Assembly (NCBI GenBank): GCA_963785075.1
Contig: CAWATW010000009.1
Location: 217,790-281,789, forward strand
From: JAOUGY01 sp963785075
GTDB lineage: Bacteria > Actinomycetota > Acidimicrobiia > Spongiisociales > ZC4RG35
DNA length: 64,000 nucleotides
Direction of reading: 5' to 3'
Below are positions 8,125-16,257 of this stretch, piece after piece; positions within the stretch are counted from its first letter, which is position 1, and every line of letters starts with the position of its first letter. The translations under genes and the position numbers were made by a program. Below the pieces are notes generated by a model. It made no database searches and was not told the DNA's origin. It saw only the letters and a list, made by a program, of their open reading frames with translations.

Positions 8125-9129
8125 ATGGACATCCCTCGGGAGCACTTGGTCGACATGTACGAGACCATGGTCAAGATCCGCAGATTCGAGGAGCGGATCA
8201 GAGAGCTCTACTTCGCCGACAAGCTCCCCGCCTTCGACATCGCCGCCGGGCTGATTCCGGGTGAGATGCATCTCGCCGCCGGCCAGGAGCCGGTGGCCGT
8301 GGGAATGCGACCCCACCTGAAGTCGGGCGACGCGATCACGGCGACCCATCGTCCGCACCACGTCGCCATCGCCCAAGGCGTCGATCTGAACAAGATGGCG
8401 GCCGAGATCTTCGGTCGTGAGACCGGGCTCGGCAAGGGCAAGGGCGGGCACATGCACCTGTTCTCGGTCGAGCCGAGCTTCGGCTGCTCCGGGATCATCG
8501 GTGAAGGCATGCCGGTGGCGGTGGGAGCAGCCATGGCCCTCAAGCACCGAGGCACCGACAACGTTGCGCTGTCGTTCTTCGGTGAGGGCGCAGCCAACCA
8601 GGGGGCGTTTCACGAGTCGATCAACCTGGCAGCCCTGTGGACCCTGCCGGTGGTGTTCGTGTGCGAGGACAACGCGTACGCGATCTCGGTTCCCAAGACC
8701 GCATCGACGGCGATCGCCGACAACAGCGACCGCGCTTCGGCATACGGAATCCCCGGCGTACTCGTCACAGAGAACGATCCCGTGGCTGTCTACGAGGTCA
8801 TGGGCGAGGCGATCGCCCGTGCCAGGCGCGGTGACGGACCGAGCCTCGTCGAGGTGAAGACCGACCGGCTGTGGGGCCACTTCGAAGGTGATGCCGACGC
8901 CTATCGCTCCGACGACTTCAAGACCGACATGAACGAACGCGACCCGATGACCACCTACGGCAAGCGGCTGATCGATGAGGGCATCCTCAACGAGGCGGAC
9001 ATGGCGGACATCCAGCAGCGGATGCACGCCGAAGTCGAAGGCGCCATCGCCTTTGCGATGAACAGCCCGTACCCGGCTCCGGAAGCCGCCCTTCAGGATG
9101 TGTTCGCAGGAAGGACGGTGACGCTGTGA
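8125..9129 (+). CDS. acoA: Acetoin/2-oxo-acid dehydrogenase E1 component, alpha subunit
   Basis: A 334-residue thiamine-diphosphate enzyme subunit, starting at ATG 8125 behind a near-perfect AAAGGAGG ribosome site. It has the phosphorylation-loop region HRPHH, the HMHLFS motif after GKGKGGH, and the ThDP/Mg motif GEGAANQGAF...CEDNAYAI (the E1-alpha GDGxxNxG...NN pattern). Length is typical of the AcoA/PdhA family. With the beta subunit it decarboxylates a 2-oxo acid or cleaves acetoin and transfers the C2 unit to lipoyl-E2. AcoX upstream favours acetoin, but branched or other 2-oxo acids cannot be excluded. The stop overlaps the acoB start by 4 bp. Confidence 0.9.
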   Translation: MDIPREHLVDMYETMVKIRRFEERIRELYFADKLPAFDIAAGLIPGEMHLAAGQEPVAVGMRPHLKSGDAITATHRPHHVAIAQGVDLNKMAAEIFGRETGLGKGKGGHMHLFSVEPSFGCSGIIGEGMPVAVGAAMALKHRGTDNVALSFFGEGAANQGAFHESINLAALWTLPVVFVCEDNAYAISVPKTASTAIADNSDRASAYGIPGVLVTENDPVAVYEVMGEAIARARRGDGPSLVEVKTDRLWGHFEGDADAYRSDDFKTDMNERDPMTTYGKRLIDEGILNEADMADIQQRMHAEVEGAIAFAMNSPYPAPEAALQDVFAGRTVTL

Positions 9130-10148
9130 CCACCACCACCGAACGCAAGCTCACCACCCAGAAGGCCATCGCCGAAGCCATCGCCCAGGAGATGGATCAC
9201 GATCCGTCGGTCTTCGTGATGGGCGAGGACGTCGGCGTGTACGGCGGCATCTTCGGCGCCACCGAAGGGCTGTTGGATCGGTTCGGCCCCGACCGGATCA
9301 AGGACACACCCATATCCGAGACGGCCTTCATCGGCGCTGCCATCGGTGCTGCCACCCATGGCATGCGACCGATCGTCGAGCTGATGTTCGTCGACTTCTT
9401 CGGCGTGTGTATGGATCAGATCTACAACAACATGGCCAAGATCCACTACTTCAGTGGGGGCAACGTCAAGGTGCCGATGGTGCTCACCACTGCGGTGGGC
9501 GGAGGTTATTCCGACGCCGGGCAGCACTCGCAGACCCTGTGGGGCACGTTCGCCCATCTGCCGGGCATGAAAGTCGTCGCCCCGTCGAACCCGTATGACG
9601 CCAAGGGACTGATGATCTCGGCGATCCGCGACGACAATCCCGTCGTCTACATGTTCCACAAGGGCGTGTTGGGGTTGGGCTGGATGACCAACAACCCACG
9701 GGCCACCGGCGTGGTTCCGGAAGCTCCGTACGAGGTGCCCATCGGTAAGGCGGCGGTTGCCCGTGAGGGCTCCGACCTGACGATCGTGACGGTGGGGCTG
9801 TCGGTGCACAAGGCGCTCGACGCCGCCGAACGGCTCGCCGGTGACGGTATCGACGCCGAGGTGATCGATCTGCGGTCGCTGGTTCCCCTCGACCGTGAGG
9901 CGATCTGCGCCAGCGTCGAGAAGACCCACCGGCTTCTGGTCGTGGACGAGGACTATCAGAGCTTCGGCATGACCGGCGAGGTGATAACCACGGTGATCGA
10001 AGGCGCCTTCGACTACCTCGATGCGCCGCCGGTTCGGGTGGCGACGCCCGACATCCCGATCCCGTACAGCCATCCGCTCGAGGAGTGGGCGTTGCCCTCG
10101 GTGGATCGGATCGCCGAAGCGGCGTCGGCCATGCTGGTGGCGGGCTGA
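9126..10148 (+). CDS. acoB: Acetoin/2-oxo-acid dehydrogenase E1 component, beta subunit
   Basis: A 340-residue subunit beginning with GTG 9126, inside the acoA stop (GTGA overlap). It contains the transketolase pyrimidine-binding domain (VFVMGEDVGVYGG, SETAFIG) and the C-terminal transketolase domain (ADITIVTVG-like DLTIVTVGLS; VIDLRSLVPLD; VVDEDY). The glutamate of MGEDVG is the conserved cofactor-activating residue. It forms the alpha2-beta2 E1 heterotetramer with AcoA. A decayed second copy of the C-terminal part of such a subunit lies at 18.8-19.3 kb. Confidence 0.92.
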   Translation: MTTTTERKLTTQKAIAEAIAQEMDHDPSVFVMGEDVGVYGGIFGATEGLLDRFGPDRIKDTPISETAFIGAAIGAATHGMRPIVELMFVDFFGVCMDQIYNNMAKIHYFSGGNVKVPMVLTTAVGGGYSDAGQHSQTLWGTFAHLPGMKVVAPSNPYDAKGLMISAIRDDNPVVYMFHKGVLGLGWMTNNPRATGVVPEAPYEVPIGKAAVAREGSDLTIVTVGLSVHKALDAAERLAGDGIDAEVIDLRSLVPLDREAICASVEKTHRLLVVDEDYQSFGMTGEVITTVIEGAFDYLDAPPVRVATPDIPIPYSHPLEEWALPSVDRIAEAASAMLVAG

Positions 10149-10154
10149 TCCGAG

Positions 10155-11169
10155 ATGCGGATCGATGTTCTCATGCCGGTGATCACCGCCGAGGGAGAGG
10201 AGGCGGTGGTCACGGCGTGGTTCGTCGACGAGGGCGGAGCGTGCACGGCCGGTCAGCTGGTGGCCGAGGTCCAGGCCGAGAAGGTGTCCGACGAAGTGTT
10301 CGCGCCCGAGGCGGGCCATGTGGTGGACAGGGTCGCCATCGGCGACCCGATCCACCAGGGCAGGCCGATCTGCTCGGTGGTGGACGAGGTGGCGACGTAC
10401 GGCGCCAGCACCCTCTACTGCCGCTCCACCCATCAAGGCCTCACCGGCGGCCAAACGTGTGGCACGAGAGCTGGGTGTGGATCTGGTGAGTCTCACAGGC
10501 ACCGGACCGGATGGCCGAATCACCGAGGAAGACGTGCGGAATTCCGGAGGCGGCGGGACGAGCGGAACGTTGCGCTCGGTGATCGCCCGCAACATGCGGC
10601 GCAGTCATTCCGAAACCGTCCCGGTCACGTTGTTCACGACCGTCGAGCTGGGGGCCGACATCCCGGGCCGGCTCACTGCTCGCGTCGTGAAGGCGGTCTC
10701 GTTTGCCCTTCCTGGCCATCCCATGTTGAACGGCCGCCGCGAAGGTGACGGCTTTGTTCCATCGCCCACGGTGAACATCTCGCTGGCGATCCAGACCGAG
10801 GAGGGACTGGCGGCGCCGGTGATCCACGAGGTGGGCGACAAGTCGGTCGACGAGATCGCCGCCGTCGTCGGCGACCTGGCAGAACGGGCCCGCAGCAAAC
10901 ACCTGACCGCCGCCGACTACGAGGGCGGGACGTTCTCGATCACCAACCTCGGCAACTACGGCATCGACGGCTTCACACCGGTGATCAACCTCCCGGAGGT
11001 CGCGATCCTCGGCATCGGCGCCGCCCGTCCCGTCCCCGTCATCGATCCGGACGGCATGGTCACGGTGGGCAACCAGATGGTCCTGTCGCTCACCTTCGAC
11101 CACGCATTCATCGACGGAGCTCCGGCCGCCGAGTTCCTCCAAGAAGTCGCCAACCATCTGACCCCCTGA
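10155..11169 (+). pseudogene. acoC: Dihydrolipoamide acyltransferase E2, frameshifted in the linker
   Basis: The frame from ATG 10155 (or 10152-10160 region, six bases after acoB) encodes a complete lipoyl domain with the modified lysine in AEKVSDEV. The rest of the protein continues in another frame: the E3-binding peptide (PAAKRVARELGVD ... GRITEEDV) and the catalytic domain ending with the acyltransferase signature FDHAFIDGAP (H..xDG intact). The switch lies in the Ala/Pro linker between about 10385 and 10430 and equals one extra base. The combined product of about 337 residues would be a short single-lipoyl E2. Everything else looks functional, so a sequencing indel is a strong alternative to real loss. 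No E3 gene follows, so E3 must be supplied from elsewhere. Confidence 0.85.
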
Positions 11170-11234
11170 CCGGACGGGTTTTCGCGCACAAAACGTGCGT
11201 TATTCACGCCTTTTGTGCGCGAAAACCCGTCCGG
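11170..11234. terminator. Long perfect hairpin closing the aco operon
   Basis: Two 24-base arms (11170-11193 and 11211-11234) are perfectly complementary, beginning CCGGACGGG and containing TTTTCGCGCACAAAA, with a 17-base loop that can pair further (CGTG with CACG). It begins at the stop codon of the E2 gene. The size far exceeds a normal terminator stem; it may terminate transcription in either direction or be a mobile or REP-like palindrome. Confidence 0.7.
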
Positions 11235-11298
11235 GGACGCCCAACGGCCCTGGCGCGGCCTGCGGCGACGGCCCAAATTGTCTCTTGGAGGTGCTGTG

Positions 11299-11592
11299 AT
11301 GTTCACGACAGACGATGCCAAGGCCGCCGTCGACTCGATCGGATTCGACCTCGAGAAGGAAGGCATCACTGTCGATGCCTTGACCGCCGGCATGAACGTG
11401 GAACTCGAGCACGGGACCCGGTTCCCCGACCTCGACGTGACAAGCGACGATCCCGTGGTGACGGCCAAGATCGCCCTCGCCCACCTGCGGGAGTTTGCCG
11501 ACTACTACGAGCGACTGGAGCGGATGGAGGCCGAAGGCGAGGCGGCTGCAATCGCGGCGTTCGCCGCCGACAGCGATCTCGGCATCATGTAG
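11299..11592 (+). CDS. DUF5661 family protein
   Basis: A 97-residue acidic protein starting at ATG 11299 with GGAG just upstream. It opens MFTTDDAKAAVDSIGFDLEK and carries the family core MNVELEHGTRFPDLDV, then DDPVVTAKIALAHLREFADYYERL. This pattern is that of DUF5661, short cytosolic proteins of unknown function found across bacteria and also in phages. No catalytic residues can be assigned. It stands alone between the aco operon hairpin and the decarboxylase gene. Confidence 0.8.
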   Translation: MFTTDDAKAAVDSIGFDLEKEGITVDALTAGMNVELEHGTRFPDLDVTSDDPVVTAKIALAHLREFADYYERLERMEAEGEAAAIAAFAADSDLGIM

Positions 11593-11709
11593 CCCAGCGC
11601 CACCCACGTTCGACGGTCGGGCACACAAGACCTGCCGCGCGCGTATCTTCCGAGGGTATCCGCACTCCGTTGCGTGTTGCGATCACCCCCGATCGAGAAA
11701 CGAGGAGAC

Positions 11710-13590
11710 GTGTCCACGCTGACGCTCGACGACGCAGAGATGCGTCGCGTTGGGTACGCGGTAGTCGACTGGCTCATCGGCCAGCTGGGCTCCCTCCACG
11801 ACCAACCGGTCCTCCGACAGACCACGGCGACCGACCTCAGATCTCGCCTGTCGGAACCACCGCCCGAGGCGGGGGTGCCAATGGACCAGCTGTTGGAACG
11901 CCTCGCCACCGATGTCCTTCCCTATTCAGCGATCTGGGGTCACCCACGTTTCTTCGGCTACATACCTGCGAGCGGCACGTGGCCGGGTGCCCTCGCCGAC
12001 TTCATCGCGGCAGCCTGCAATCTGGACTCGAGCACGTGGCGCGAGGCCGGGGGCCTGACGATGCTCGAGCTGGTCGTGATCGACTGGATGAAGGACTGGC
12101 TCGGGTATCCCGCGTCCGCCGAGGGTCTGCTGGTCAGCGGCGGTTCGGCGGCGAACCTGACCGCGATGGCGTGCGCCCGCCATGCGGCGCTCGGAGAGAT
12201 GGACCCGGGCGGCGTCGTCTATGTGTCCGATCAGGCTCACTCGTCGCTGGCGCGGGCCGCGAGGGTGCTCGGATTCCGCTCCGATCAGGTCCGTGTTCTG
12301 GCAACCGACGCCCGTTTTCGGATGAGACCGGACTTGTTGGAGCGTGCGGTTGCCGCCGACCTCGCCGCCGGCAGGAAGCCGGTGATGGTTGTTGCCGCGG
12401 CCGGGTCGACCAATACCGGCGCGGTCGATCCGTTTCCCGAGCTGGCAGACGTGTGCACCCGACACCAGATCTGGTTGCACGTGGACGCCGCGTATGGCGG
12501 CTTCGCCATGCTCACCGAAGCCGGCCGTCGCCTCATGACGGGGATCGAAGAGGCGGATTCCATCACGGTCGATCCTCACAAGTGGTTGTACCAGCCGTTC
12601 GAGTGCGGAGCCCTCCTGGTTCGGCGCCCGGGTGCCCTCGCCGATGCGTTCCGTATCACACCTCCATACCTCGAGGACGCCGACGATGCGGAGGAGACGA
12701 ATTTCGCCAACCTCGGCCTCCAGCTGTCGCGTGGCAGCCGATCGCTCAAGGTCTGGATGTCGGTTTCGAACCTGGGACTGAGCGCATTTCGGCAAACCAT
12801 CGAAGAGTCGATGCGGCTGGCCAAGCATCTCGAACGGCGGATCGAGACCGACGACCGCTTCGAGTTGCTGAGCCGGGCGGAGCTCTCAGTGGTGTGCTTT
12901 CGGCGCGTGGCCGCAGGCGCAGGCGAGGCAGAACTCGAAGAGCTCAATGCCGGTCTGCTCGCCGAGCTCATCGACTCCGGTGAGGCGCTCATCTCCTCTA
13001 CACGGCTGGCCGGTCGCTACTCGTTGCGAATGTGTGTCTTCAATCCGTCGACGACGGTGGCCGATGTCGATTCGGTCTTCGACTTCCTGGCGGCGGCCAC
13101 GCCCGCGACCGATCGGCGAAGCGCAGGCGTGCTCGACCAGGTGGCCCGAACAGGCTGGATCGACGGCGACACCGAGACGATGGTCCGGCGTCATCCGATG
13201 TTCGAGAACATCGACCCTTCGGTGGTCGATCGCCTGCTGGCTGCGGGTCAGGAGGCGATTGCACCAGGACGATGGCGGATCATCGAAGAGATGGACACGG
13301 ACAACACCGTCTATCTGATTCTCGGCGGACGGGTGGAGGTCACGCTCGACCAGCGGACGATCGCCTCGTTGGGCGCCGGCTCGTTCTTCGGTGAGATGGC
13401 CGCTGTCGATTGGGGTGCCGGTTTTGGATCTCCTCGGATGGCTGCGGTGACCGCCATCGCAGACACGCACATGTTCTCGATCCCCGCAACGGTGCTCAAC
13501 CAGGCAATGCGGAGCACCCCCGAGCTTCGCCGCCGGGTCGAAACCGTGCTCGCCGCTCGCGCTGCGGAGCTCCGAGACGCCGGCGGCTGA
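11710..13590 (+). CDS. Group II PLP-dependent decarboxylase fused to a cyclic-nucleotide-binding domain
   Basis: A 626-residue protein from GTG 11710 (GAGGAG upstream). Residues 1-470 form an aromatic-L-amino-acid-decarboxylase-type PLP fold: GHPRFFGYIPASGTWPG substrate loop, cofactor-stacking His177 (DQAHSS), Asp259 (HVDAAYGG) and the Schiff-base lysine K291 in DPHKW. Residues about 490-615 are a CRP/cNMP-binding beta-barrel with YLILGGRVEV and the phosphate-binding-cassette-like GAGSFFGEMA (557-564). In the cassette the usual Arg after the Glu region is not obvious. Such decarboxylases make amines from Tyr, Trp, DOPA or similar. The added sensor domain is unusual and suggests allosteric control by a cyclic nucleotide. 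Single-gene locus. Confidence 0.88.
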   Translation: MSTLTLDDAEMRRVGYAVVDWLIGQLGSLHDQPVLRQTTATDLRSRLSEPPPEAGVPMDQLLERLATDVLPYSAIWGHPRFFGYIPASGTWPGALADFIAAACNLDSSTWREAGGLTMLELVVIDWMKDWLGYPASAEGLLVSGGSAANLTAMACARHAALGEMDPGGVVYVSDQAHSSLARAARVLGFRSDQVRVLATDARFRMRPDLLERAVAADLAAGRKPVMVVAAAGSTNTGAVDPFPELADVCTRHQIWLHVDAAYGGFAMLTEAGRRLMTGIEEADSITVDPHKWLYQPFECGALLVRRPGALADAFRITPPYLEDADDAEETNFANLGLQLSRGSRSLKVWMSVSNLGLSAFRQTIEESMRLAKHLERRIETDDRFELLSRAELSVVCFRRVAAGAGEAELEELNAGLLAELIDSGEALISSTRLAGRYSLRMCVFNPSTTVADVDSVFDFLAAATPATDRRSAGVLDQVARTGWIDGDTETMVRRHPMFENIDPSVVDRLLAAGQEAIAPGRWRIIEEMDTDNTVYLILGGRVEVTLDQRTIASLGAGSFFGEMAAVDWGAGFGSPRMAAVTAIADTHMFSIPATVLNQAMRSTPELRRRVETVLAARAAELRDAGG

Positions 13591-13718
13591 TCGGCGTATC
13601 AACGGATGGGGAGCGGAGGTGGCCTTCCCGTCGTGAGCCCAACCATGGATCCGGCGGCGATCCGGAAGCAGCCACGGTCCTCACCCCATTGACCGCGAAC
13701 CACCGGTAGGTTCGGAGT

Positions 13719-14666
13719 ATGTCGAGATACGTCGCTGCCACCGCCTATGGCGGACCCGAGGTTCTGTCCATCTACGAGGAAGAGGTCGGCCTCCCCGGTC
13801 CGGGTGAGGTGGTCCTCGACGTCCGTGCGGCCGGCGTCAATCCCGCCGATGTGAAAGCGTACAACGGCACTTTTGGAACCGACCCATCCGCCCTGCCGAA
13901 GCGACTCGGCTTCGAGGCGGCGGGGGTGGTGACTGAGATCGGTGACGGCTCCGCCGGTCCGGCGGGTGCCATCTCCGTGGGCGACGAGGTGATCGCGTTT
14001 CGCATTCAGGGCGGGTACGCCGAACGCGTACTCGTCCCGGCGTCCACGGTCGTACCCAAGCCAGCAGACATGGATTGGGCGGAGGCGGCAGGACTCATGC
14101 TCACAGGGGCAACCGCGGTACATGCCCTCACCGCCACCAATGTTCAGACCGGCGAGACCGTGGTCATGCACGGAGGCTCGGGCGGAGTGGGACTGATGGC
14201 AATCCAGCTGGCGGCCGTCAGAGGGGCGCGGGTCATCGCCACCGCCGGCGCCCGACGCCACGATCAGCTGCGAGAGCTCGGCGCCGAACCGGTGGAGTAC
14301 GGAGACGGGCTCCTCGAGCGTATCCGTTCGATGACGCCCGACGGTGTGGACGTTGCGCTCGACTTCGTCGGGACCGACGAGGCGATCGACGTCTCGCTTG
14401 CGCTGGTCCCCGATCGGGATCGCATCGCATCGATCGCCGGGTTCAAACGTGGCGGCGAGGCCGGGATCAAGCTGCTGGGAGGCGGTCCGGGCGCCGACCC
14501 CGGGACCGATATCCGCAATGAAGCCCGGCTTCAACTCGTCGATCTGGTGGGCCAGGGCAAACTCCGGGTGTTCGTTGCGGGTCGTTATCCGCTGACCGAG
14601 GTTGCCGAAGCTCACCGCCAGATCCTCACCGGCCACACCGAAGGGAAGCTCGCCCTCATCCCCTGA
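13719..14666 (+). CDS. Zinc-independent MDR oxidoreductase (quinone oxidoreductase-like)
   Basis: A 315-residue medium-chain dehydrogenase/reductase from ATG 13719. The N-terminal GroES-like half has VRAAGVNPADVKAYNG; the Rossmann half has GGSGGVGLMAIQLA for NADPH binding. The Cys/His zinc ligands of alcohol dehydrogenases are absent, placing it with quinone oxidoreductases and enoyl reductases. The C-terminal RYPLTEVAEAHRQILTGHTEGKLAL is standard for this family. Stand-alone gene, cytosolic. The natural substrate cannot be deduced. Confidence 0.88.
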   Translation: MSRYVAATAYGGPEVLSIYEEEVGLPGPGEVVLDVRAAGVNPADVKAYNGTFGTDPSALPKRLGFEAAGVVTEIGDGSAGPAGAISVGDEVIAFRIQGGYAERVLVPASTVVPKPADMDWAEAAGLMLTGATAVHALTATNVQTGETVVMHGGSGGVGLMAIQLAAVRGARVIATAGARRHDQLRELGAEPVEYGDGLLERIRSMTPDGVDVALDFVGTDEAIDVSLALVPDRDRIASIAGFKRGGEAGIKLLGGGPGADPGTDIRNEARLQLVDLVGQGKLRVFVAGRYPLTEVAEAHRQILTGHTEGKLALIP

Positions 14667-14733
14667 AGCGCTCACGTCAACACCCGTGCCCTCGGCCACT
14701 AGCCGACCGGACACTGGTGCGATATGACTGAGG

Positions 14734-16163
14734 CGTGCTGAGAACGCTGGCGCTCGTAGTGGCGATGGGATTTGTCGCCTCCTGTGGGTCCACCGAACAG
14801 GGCGTTTCTGAAGCCGACCAGGTCCCAGGGTCGTCGTCGCGCGGTACGGCTGTTGTTCGTGGGTGACGTGATGCTCGGACGGGATGTCGGTCCGCTCGTC
14901 GCCGCCGAAGGCCCCGAGTTCTTCGAGGGAATCCGATACGTTGTTTCGTCGGCCGACCTGGCCACGGGAAACCTCGAGTCTCCGCTCACGACCCGCCCCC
15001 ACGTCTCCGACAACCCGAATGCCCTGGAGGCCGACCCCGCGGCGGCGACGCTGCTCGCCGGTGCCGGGTTCGACATGATGACGGTGGCCAACAACCACGC
15101 GGGGGACGCCGGCGCCGGGGGTCTCGACGACACGGTGGCAGCGTTGTCAAGTGCCGATATCGTCGCGCTCGGGGTCGAGGACACGCAACCGACGCTGACG
15201 ACGGTCAACGGGGTGAAGCTCGCCTTTCTCGCCTTCGACCTCACCGGGATGGGCCCGGAAGGCGTCATCCGGTTCTCCGAAGGCCGAGCCCGCGCCGACA
15301 CGAGGTCTGCTGCCGCAGATGCCGACGTGGTGGTGGTGAGTCTCCACGGTGGCATCGAGTACCTCAGCGAGCCCGACCCGATCGTGCACGAGGCGGCCAC
15401 CCGACTGGCGTCGTGGGGTGCCGACATCGTCTGGAGCCACGGTTCCCACGTGGTTCAGCCGGTGACCATCGACAGCGGCTCCGTCGTTGCCGCGGGCCTG
15501 GGAAATTTCGTCTTCGATCAGGAGCGTGCGGGCACGCGGGAAGGCCTGATCCTGGAGGTTCTCGTCAACGCCGACGGCCCGGCCGCGTACCGGGTTGGTC
15601 ACGGCAACCACGCCGCCATGCGACCTCTCTTCGACGACTGGGATCTGCCCTCGGGTCCGGCGGTGCTCCTGGGCACCGAATGGTGGAACCTGGTGTCGTA
15701 CCCACCGATCGCGCCCTCGTCGGCGGGCTCCCACGATGACTTTCCGTGGGGCGACGCCGTTGCCGCTGATCGGGGAGATGCGACGAGCAGCGGAGACGAC
15801 GTGGTGGTCGTGTCCTATCGGCGACCGTTTCGCCCGAACGAGGCGAACGAGTTGTTTCCAGAGCACGACTTCGAGGACGCTCGCGGAAGGAGCGCCCACC
15901 TCGGGGTCTTCGAGCCGGACAGCTTCGATCCGATGTGGGCGTCTGGAACGATGCTCGCCCCGGTGGCCGACCTCGCGGTCTGTTCGGGTTCGATCGCCCT
16001 TTCCTTCGATCGCCTGGACGATCCCACGATCACGAGCACGGGAGCGTGGATGTGGTGGGACTTCGGATTCACGGCAGCCGAAGCGCTGCCTGGCGGTGGG
16101 TCTCCGGGATGCGCCGACGTCGACCGGGACGGTCGCCTGGACCCCGTGATCACCGGTCGGTGA
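14734..16163 (+). pseudogene. CapA-like (PGA_cap) lipoprotein, signal peptide in a different frame from the body
   Basis: From GTG 14734 a lipoprotein signal is encoded (LALVVAMGFVASC, Cys about residue 17). The CapA domain then continues in another frame: LLFVGDVMLGRDVG, the NLESPLTT motif, VANNHAGDAG and SLHGGIEY, WSHGSHVVQPV and GNFVFDQ are the conserved metallophosphatase-like blocks. The change equals one missing base and lies around 14810-14850, in a tcgtcgtcgcgcg repeat. Taken without the signal, the ORF from 14772 has an implausible N-terminus, so a one-base error or mutation is likely. CapA-like proteins are linked to poly-gamma-glutamate capsule synthesis, but most actinobacterial members have unknown roles. 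The last 130 residues carry a D.DRDGR Asp-rich tail near the C-terminus. Confidence 0.75.
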
Positions 16164-16257
16164 ACGCACCAAACGGCTCTGGCATCGATTCGCCGCGCGG
16201 CCGATGCTGGGTGCAGATGGTGCGTGCGCTCGAGGACGCGCCGGGAGGAAGATCGTC

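Noticed and set aside
8125..11169. Pyruvate dehydrogenase complex in the strict sense
   Set aside because: AcoX directly upstream and a short single-lipoyl E2 favour an acetoin-type complex, though the substrate is not proven.
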